Shown in pieces: positions 57,589 through 64,000 of a stretch of 64,000 nucleotides of DNA. The stretch covers positions 59,148,782 through 59,212,781 of the forward strand of contig NC_083344.1 in the NCBI RefSeq assembly GCF_019175385.1, given 5' to 3'. The notes below the pieces were generated by a model. The model saw only the letters and a program-made list of their open reading frames with translations. It did not search any database and was not told the origin of the DNA. The translations under genes were made by a program, and so were the position numbers. Origin of the DNA: Lycium barbarum (Eukaryota; Streptophyta; Magnoliopsida; Solanales; Solanaceae). The stretch's first letter is position 1. Each line of letters starts with the position of its first letter.

Positions 57589-57748
57589 TTTACTTCCATA
57601 TTTCTGGAAAAATTTGGGCAGAGGTTCCTCTGTTTTTCTTACAATCCAAAACCTGTACACCAGAAATACCAATCATGCCTCACAGGGCCAACACATATAC
57701 ACACACATATATATCATATCATGTCGTATCGCAGCCACACGGGCTGAC
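57589..57748 (-). other. F internal domain, unit 1, part 2
   Basis: Continues the sequence interrupted by LTR G, matching 48131-48288, and is cut at 57748 by A3. No gene. Confidence 0.88.
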
Positions 57749-60687
57749 TGTTATGTCCCGTGTTTTCGTATAATTGGAAATCGTGAAATAATTACGACTT
57801 GTGGATTATAAGGACATATTTTGATTTTAGTGAATATGACTATGTTGGTTATGGAATTATTAATGTTAAGACCTCGGGGTAGGCCGAGAATAAATTTGGA
57901 ATTTCGGAAATTAGTTTCGGGAATTACAAAACAGGACTTTTGTGAATTGGGCCAAGAATTGGAGTACAACAAAATTGAGGCCCAAATGTTTAGGGTGGCC
58001 GGCCAAGGCCAAGCCCGAGCTTTATTTTAAGTGGTCATGTGTTTATCACATGACCCTTAATCAATATATATCCTTATGTTCCCTTTGAACTTTCAAGAAA
58101 AACCAAGATAAACACAAAAAAAATTGAAGAATGCCCTCTTGAGGCTCTCGGCCGAACCACATATTCCTCAACAAAATATTTTTCTAGCCTTTTGTTTTGA
58201 TCACAAAATCGTGTCCCTTTGGTAAGTATAGTAAGCACAAGACGCTCTCCGACGTGATACAATTTGTTTGGCACAAGAACTACGTTTGCGACAAGTCGGA
58301 AAATCAAGAAAAGGTAAGAATTTTGCCCCTCTAAGGTTATAGAATTGATATGAATGTGTTAAGGATTGGAAATAGACGAGAATCCCGTAATTTTGATACA
58401 AATAGAAAGCTGTGGGTGTGTGTGGATAGTGTGTGTTGGCCGTGAGCCATAGAGAGGAAAATTGATGTGAATTGATCTTGGTTAAGTTGGTATAATGTGT
58501 TGTTGTGACCTTTATGTCGTAAATGATTAATTGGTGAATGAAATTGGCGTTGAAAAATGATTTTGGACATTATCGGAAAGCGTATACCCTTGGTATCATT
58601 ATGTATATCATTGTATATTTAGGGTGCTAGAGACTTTAGATATGAACTTATAATGATGTTAATGAATTCGGAATGAAACGACGTGAGTTAGAATGTTCGT
58701 CGTGAACTTTTGATTGTTTTGAAGAATTATGGAACATAATGGATTTTGGTGTAATTTCGTGTATGGCTTGGATTGTAGTTAGGATGTGATTGTATAAGTT
58801 TGAATGTAAAAATGAATACAATTATGTAGATTTAGAGTTGGAGTTTTGAAAGCTTGAATGAAAGTTGCCAACTTAGATAGCAAAGTAGAACTTTGAAGCT
58901 AGAATGGTTTGATTGTTGTTTGTGTTGTTTGTTGTCGTGTGGGCTGTTGTGGTTGATGTATTTTGAGCCGAGCTAAGCCTCGGGGATGTTAGATTTATAG
59001 GGGAAATGCTGCCGAAATTTCGGTAGGCAAAATTGGAGTTAAAGGCATTTTTAAGCCTAAGAATCTCAATTGGTAACTTTGACCATTTGCAGATTTTTGA
59101 CGAAACGGGACTGGACTTTTGGAAGAGCATACGACGTCTGTGAGGTATGTAAAGCTTCCCGCTCCTTCATTTGGCATATCTTAGTGTGTCAGTCGGATAT
59201 GAGACCTTCCGGAGCATTTCTGCTCCTCGAAACCCGATCCACAGAAACGTTACTATTCATTCAATTCAATTGAAGCCTAAAGGCTCCATTTTGGCTAGAA
59301 TGCCACTATTCATCCAAAACCTATCGAAATGTGGTCGGGTAACCTAGAAATGATTATGTATGACCCCTTGGCATATAACTGCTCGTAAAAATATGTTCGT
59401 CACCTCACTTCGACTCGAGGTGGGTCCGCTACCCCAAAATGCCCGATTTGCCCTTCGGGCCATCTTTGAGAATAAAGTTGAAAGTACCACTTCTGATCTT
59501 TGGGACATCCTCCTACGGGGTATGTTTGGACAATTCGATGCGCTAATCTATGTTTTGAACTATATGGACCATTTTGGAAACGTTTTGCAAAAAAATGAAA
59601 CTTTATGTCGGCTAAGTATTCGACTATTTTGTATTCTAATATGACTTATGAGTTTACCTTGTTTTGAAACACTATTTTGAAATACGATTTGCATTTGTTT
59701 GCTCACGACTCCGCTCGTGCCTTATTATGACTTCGTTCACCGGTTCCCGGGCCGGTTTTGATTCGTGCGCCTTATGACAATTCGGCCGTATGCTGTGTTA
59801 CGGTTCCCGAGGCTTCGCCATAGGGTCGGGTTCCGTTTGGAGTTATGCTGTGATATGGCTCGTGATGCGATACGCTCACCGATGATTATGATTATGTTCG
59901 GGGATGTACGGAGATTTGAAACCTTCTGGTGTTATGCTGTGTGTGGCGCCAGCGTCGGAGTGGCGACCACGTTCTTAAGCGTTTGCATGATTTTGTTTGC
60001 ATAAAAATACATGTATATGATTTCGATACAGATTTTGACATACCAGTTTGTACCCCACTTTGACATTTGATTTGCTTTCGATTTTGATCTATAATTCTGT
60101 ACTCCGTGCTTTACATACTCAGTACATATTTCGTACTGACCCCCTTTCTTCGGGGGCTGCGTTTTATGCCCGCAGGTGCAGATATCGGTGATCCTCCGCA
60201 GTAGGCTTCACTTCTTGCTATCCCGGAGTACTCTTATTTGATCTGGAGTCCACTTTTGGTATAGACTCTTTTGCTTTGTATATATTTGGTATATTTGACT
60301 ATTTGGGTACGGCGGGGCCCTGTCTCGCCATATGTCTTTGTTTTGAGTTCGTAGAGGCCTGTAGTCATATATGTGGGGCAAGGGTCCTATGTATGTTTGT
60401 CTGATTCCGTTTTCTGGTCTTAAGGCGGTTTGTTTGTTATGCCGGCCCCAAATGGCCCTTATGCTTATATTTGCACTTTTGACCGGCGATGTCCATTCCG
60501 CCGCTCAGTTTGTATTTAATACGACATTTTGATTTGGCACGACCGCTTAAGACATACTTGATATAAATTATGTTCGATATGATTTCGAAAAATTATGAAA
60601 TAAGTTTGGATTTGAAAATGAACGTGCGATTCGGTTTGGGTACCCAGGTAGGGTGCCAGTCGCGGCCCACGGGGCTGGGTCGTGACA
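57749..60687 (+). repeat. A3 5' LTR (2,939 bp)
   Basis: TGTTATGTCCCG...GGGTCGTGACA. Palindrome and TATA 58034-58070, donor-like AAAAGGTAAGAATT (GT 58314), CCGAAATTTCGG 59012-59023, exon-like block 59093-59144, double hairpin 60119-60156. The short frames in it are not genes. Confidence 0.93.
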
Positions 60688-60691
60688 AAAG

Positions 60692-60703
60692 TGGTATCAG
60701 AGC
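60692..60703 (+). other. A3 primer-binding site
   Basis: TGGTATCAGAGC, four bases after the LTR terminus. Confidence 0.95.
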
Positions 60704-60744
60704 GGTTTTTCCTCGGAATGTCTACAGGCCGTGTCTCGTAGAGT

Positions 60745-60784
60745 CTTGTTTATCGATGTGTTGTGCACCACGTCTATAAGCAGG
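60745..60784 (+). promoter_or_regulatory. A3 leader hairpin with GTGCAC loop
   Basis: Identical in structure to the A1 copy; loop hexamer at 60763-60768. Acceptor-like TTAG follows at 60827. Confidence 0.7.
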
Positions 60785-60890
60785 AAGCTACAGGGCATTT
60801 AGGATGTTACTTTCTTTGTAATCTTAGATCGTGCGATAGAGCAGAGCTATTAGGATGATTTTGATCTGACTCGCCTTCGTGTTTGCAGTG

Positions 60891-62591
60891 ATGCCTCCGA
60901 AGAAGGCAACGGCGGCCCAGAAGGGCAAGGCGAGGATTGGAGAGACTAGCCAGGCACAGCGAGCTACCCGGGCTCGTGTCTATGATTTGCCTGAGGATGT
61001 GCCTCATTCTGAGGGGTCTGCTACACCCCCACTAGTACGGCCTGGAGCAGGACCGTCAGCAGCTCCAGAGGTCCGTGTACCCGCACCTGAGACTCCAGCT
61101 CCTCAGCCAGGGGCGGAGGATAGGACCCTGAGGGAGGCTGTACAGCTGTTGACTACACTGGTAGCAGGACAGGCTCGCAGGCGCGGGCGGAGGGACGACG
61201 ATGATGATGACAGGCGGGACAGCCTGAGAGTTCGGGAGTTTTTGCTATGTGGCCCTCCAGAGTTCTTCGGGTCTAAGCCCGACGAGGACCCCCACGACTT
61301 TATTCGGGGGATGCGACGCTCACTGGACTTGGTCAGGGCTTCAGAGACCGAGTCGGTTGAGCTGGCTTCGCACCGGCTTCGAGATGTGGCTACCCACTGG
61401 TACGAGACTTGGGAGTTGTCTAGGGGAGAGGGTGCCCCTCCAGCCACTTGGGATCAGTTTGTGACAGCATTCACCCGCCACTTTTTGCCCCTAGAGTTAC
61501 GGCGGGCACGGGCTGATCGATTCTTACGTCTGCAGCAGAGGGGTCGGAGTGTTCGCGAGTATAACCTTGAGTTTGATTCTCTGGCCCGATATGCACCGGC
61601 CGTGGTAGCAGATATGTCCGATCGGATGCACAGATATGTTATGGGATTGGACCGGTATTTGGTTGATAGTTGTATGGCAGTGTCATTGCAGGCAGACATG
61701 GACATTTCCCGGCTTCAGGCCTATGCGATGGGTATGGAGGACCGTCGCAGATCTGATCCTGCTGGCAGAGATCGAGACAGGAGGCCGCCCAAGAGGGCTA
61801 GATCCGTGGGTTATTCAGGGGATTCTCGAGGCGGACAGCCTCAGCAGCAGCAGCAGTCTGACAGATATTTTCCTCCTTCCGGCCGGGGTACTCAGTCAGG
61901 TAGCCGGAGATTCGATAGTACAGGACCATCTGGGGCCGGTCAGAGCTCCAGAGTGGCAGGTTCACAGGTACCCAGGGGTCCCAGCCAGGCCAGACCACCC
62001 AGGCCCCGTTGTTCTCATTGCGGGAAGTCTCATCCCGGGGAGTGTTACCGAGCGACTGGAGCTTGCTTTTCGTGTGGTGGTCAGGGCCACTTTATGAGAG
62101 ATTGTCCATTGGCTAGCGGTTCTGGTAGTGCTGCTCAGCAGACAGGGTCAGCCGCCGGTTCTTCTTCTGCTCCATCAGTTGCACGCCCTGGAGGGCGAGG
62201 TATTTCAGCACCGGCAGGACGCGGTCGAGGCCGCGGTGGCACTTCAGGTTCTAGCGGTCCCTCGAACCGCATATATACTTTGGCCAGCCGCCAGGATCAG
62301 GAGGCTTCGCCAAATGTCGTCACAGGTACATTGCTGGTTTTCTCCAGATCTGTATATGCATTGATTGACCCTGGCTCTACTTTATCATATATTTCCCCGC
62401 TCGTTGCTAGTAAGATTGGGATAGTGTCTGAGCCTATAAAACCATTTGAGGTAGCTACGCCAGTTGGGGATTTTATTATAGCGAGACAGATTTATAAGGA
62501 TTGTTCTGTGACCATTTATGATCGTAGCACTAAGGCTGATTTGATAGAGTTAGACATGCTTGAGTTTGACGTCATTATGGGCATGGACTAG
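60891..62591 (+). CDS. gag: A3 gag and aspartic protease polyprotein
   Basis: 566 codons from ATG 60891 (MPPKK), colinear with A1 gag: acidic DDDDD stretch, capsid domain, Gln-rich linker, two zinc knuckles (CSHCGKSHPGEC and CFSCGGQGHFMRDC) and protease DPGS. The frame ends at TAG 62589-62591, directly after GMD: the Trp codon that A1 still has is a stop here, consistent with a G-to-A change. It is a different site from the A1 stop, one codon earlier. Confidence 0.92.
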   Translation: MPPKKATAAQKGKARIGETSQAQRATRARVYDLPEDVPHSEGSATPPLVRPGAGPSAAPEVRVPAPETPAPQPGAEDRTLREAVQLLTTLVAGQARRRGRRDDDDDDRRDSLRVREFLLCGPPEFFGSKPDEDPHDFIRGMRRSLDLVRASETESVELASHRLRDVATHWYETWELSRGEGAPPATWDQFVTAFTRHFLPLELRRARADRFLRLQQRGRSVREYNLEFDSLARYAPAVVADMSDRMHRYVMGLDRYLVDSCMAVSLQADMDISRLQAYAMGMEDRRRSDPAGRDRDRRPPKRARSVGYSGDSRGGQPQQQQQSDRYFPPSGRGTQSGSRRFDSTGPSGAGQSSRVAGSQVPRGPSQARPPRPRCSHCGKSHPGECYRATGACFSCGGQGHFMRDCPLASGSGSAAQQTGSAAGSSSAPSVARPGGRGISAPAGRGRGRGGTSGSSGPSNRIYTLASRQDQEASPNVVTGTLLVFSRSVYALIDPGSTLSYISPLVASKIGIVSEPIKPFEVATPVGDFIIARQIYKDCSVTIYDRSTKADLIELDMLEFDVIMGMD

Positions 62592-64000
62592 TTGTCTTCC
62601 TGTTATGCTAATGTCGACTGCCAGAAAAAGGTAGTCCATTTTCAGTTTCCAGGAGAACCAGTCATAGAGTGGTTCGGATCTACAGCATCGCCGAGAAGTA
62701 AGTTTATTTCATACCTCAAGGCTAAGAAGATGATCCAGAAGGGGTATATCTATCATTTGGTTCGTGTGCACGATACTGCCGCGGAGGTACCTACCCTTCA
62801 GTCTGTTCCGGTCGTCAGCGAGTTTCCAGATGTTTTTCCTGACGAGCTTCCTGGCCTTCCGCCTGAGCGGGAGATTGATTTTTCTATTGAGTTGATGCCG
62901 GATACGCAGCCTATATCTATTCCTCCGTACAGAATGGCACCAGCTGAGTTGAAGGAGTTGAAGGAGCAGCTGAAAGATTTGCTGGATAAGGGCTTTATTA
63001 GACCCAGCACATCACCCTGGGGAGCGCCGGTACTGTTTGTCAGAAAGAAAGACGGGTCATTGCGGATGTGTATCGACTACTGGCAGCTGAATAAGGTGAC
63101 AGTTAAGAATAAATATCCCCTCCCCCGGATTGATGACTTGTTTGACCAGCTGCAGGGTGCTAGACACTTTTCAAAGATAGATCTGCGTTCTGGTTATCAT
63201 CAGGTGCGAGTACGGGAGTCAGATATCCCGAAGACTGCTTTCAGGACTCGGTACGGGCATTATGAGTTCAGAGTTATGTCTTTCGGGCTGACTAATGCTC
63301 CAGCAGTATTTATGGATCTGATGAACCGGGTATTTCGGCCTTTCCTGGATATGTTTGTTATTGTGTTTATTGATGATATTCTGATTTACTCGCGATCAGT
63401 CGAGGAGCATTCAGATCATTTGAGGACGGTACTTGGCATCCTCCGTCAGCAGAAGTTATATGCTAAATTCTCTAAGTGTGAGTTCTGGTTGACTTCTGTG
63501 GCATTCTTGGGCCATATTGTCGGCACAGATGGTATTCGGGTTGACACGCAGAAGATTGAGGTTGTGCAGAATTGGCCCAGGCCTACTACACCGACAGAGG
63601 TGCGTAGTTTTCTTGGATTGGCTGGGTATTACCGCAGGTTCGTGGAGGATTTCTCTTCTATTTCAGCACCACTGACGAGGCTTACCCAGAAAGCAGCAAA
63701 ATTCCAGTGGACAGATGCTTGCGAGCGCAGCTTTCAGATGCTGAAGGAGAGATTGATTACAGCACTAGTTTTGGCTCTTCCAGAGGGATCTGACGGGTAT
63801 GTTGTCTATTGTGACGCCTCTGGTATTGGGATAGGATGTGTATTGATGCAGCACGGTCGAGTCATAGCCTATGCTTCCCGGCAGCTCAGACCGCACGAGA
63901 AAAACTATCCCACTCATGATCTTGAGTTGGCCGCGGTGATTCATGCTTTGAAGATTTGGTGGCATTATTTATATGGGGTCCATGTTGATATCTATACGGA
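62592..64000 (+). CDS. pol: A3 pol: reverse transcriptase and RNase H, open to window end
   Basis: I read this in the gag frame from 62592 to 64000 and found no further stop or frameshift. RT motifs are present: catalytic FIDDILIYS near 63365 and SGYHQV near 63190. One conserved position differs: DYWQLNK where A1 has DYRQLNK (near 63080). RNase H YCDAS (near 63808) and DLELAA (near 63921) are intact. Apart from the TAG at 62589 this would be continuous with gag. Integrase and 3' LTR lie beyond the window. Confidence 0.88.
   Translation, partial: MSSCYANVDCQKKVVHFQFPGEPVIEWFGSTASPRSKFISYLKAKKMIQKGYIYHLVRVHDTAAEVPTLQSVPVVSEFPDVFPDELPGLPPEREIDFSIELMPDTQPISIPPYRMAPAELKELKEQLKDLLDKGFIRPSTSPWGAPVLFVRKKDGSLRMCIDYWQLNKVTVKNKYPLPRIDDLFDQLQGARHFSKIDLRSGYHQVRVRESDIPKTAFRTRYGHYEFRVMSFGLTNAPAVFMDLMNRVFRPFLDMFVIVFIDDILIYSRSVEEHSDHLRTVLGILRQQKLYAKFSKCEFWLTSVAFLGHIVGTDGIRVDTQKIEVVQNWPRPTTPTEVRSFLGLAGYYRRFVEDFSSISAPLTRLTQKAAKFQWTDACERSFQMLKERLITALVLALPEGSDGYVVYCDASGIGIGCVLMQHGRVIAYASRQLRPHEKNYPTHDLELAAVIHALKIWWHYLYGVHVDIYT

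Larger units (their letters stand above)
46289..57748 (-). mobile_element. Family F: non-coding LTR element array in E gag (contains solo LTR G)
   Basis: On the minus strand: internal domain (57748-57589 and 54518-52610, cut at its 5' side by A3), polypurine tract, full LTR (52609-49273), primer site, second internal domain (49272-47456), deletion junction, and the last 1.17 kb of another LTR (47455-46289). A full LTR flanked by internal sequence on both sides means two units share one LTR, as in B. No pol. The LTR copies differ by only three substitutions and one T-run change that I could see in 1.16 kb. Confidence 0.85.
57749..64000 (+). mobile_element. A3: coding Ty3/Gypsy element, 3' part beyond the window
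   Basis: Full 5' LTR, primer site, gag-protease and RT-RNase H up to the window end. Same family as A1 and A2. Inserted in the F internal domain after GGCTGAC. Only one in-frame stop was found in 3.1 kb of coding sequence, so this is the best-preserved pol frame in the window. Confidence 0.94.

Overview
The window is plant nuclear DNA made entirely of LTR retrotransposons. I found no host gene, rRNA or tRNA gene, or CRISPR array. The coding copies are Ty3/Gypsy elements with the order gag (zinc knuckles), protease, RT, RNase H, integrase, GPY/F and a chromodomain-like tail. They have LTRs of about 2.9 kb, a primer site matching initiator Met-tRNA and TGTTA...TGACA termini. This fits the Tekay/Del chromovirus group. 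The protein style suggests an asterid eudicot, most likely Solanaceae; that placement is inference.

Layout. A1 (1-8632, +) is a nearly complete coding element whose 5' LTR is cut by the window edge. It lies inside the RT gene of A2 (8633-14266, +), which itself lies in an LTR of family B. Family B (14267-26930 and 34946-42266, +) is a non-coding, LARD-like tandem array, LTR-int-LTR-int-LTR-int-LTR, with neighbouring units sharing LTRs. Element C (26931-34945, -) is another non-coding element; it interrupts the third B LTR and has a perfect 5-bp target duplication. The B array abuts a 5'-truncated LTR D (42267-44782), which abuts the 3' part of an LTR of element E. E continues with a primer site and a decayed gag (44783-46288). 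E gag is broken by family F (46289-54518 and 57589-57748, -), a non-coding array that also shares LTRs. F is interrupted by solo LTR G (54519-57588) and ended by coding element A3 (57749 to the window end, +). The simplest history is a five-layer nest: E, then D, then B, then A2, then A1.

How the parts work together. A1 and A3 encode, or recently encoded, the proteins. B, C and F have no pol but keep the cis signals a parasite needs: primer site, polypurine tract, LTR ends and a conserved leader. The coding and non-coding families share several structured cis modules. One is a leader hairpin just after the primer site, with an 8-nt loop that in all families but E ends in a self-complementary hexamer (GTGCAC or GCCGGC), like a retroviral dimer-initiation loop. 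Another is a double hairpin in the LTR, with compensatory changes in E. Others are an exon-like 47-52-nt segment with splice-site flanks in the LTR, and a hairpin before the polypurine tract. The three non-coding families B, C and F each also carry a sense-oriented 5S rRNA-derived segment of about 100 bp inside the internal domain; the coding family A does not. These modules are the most interesting content of the window.
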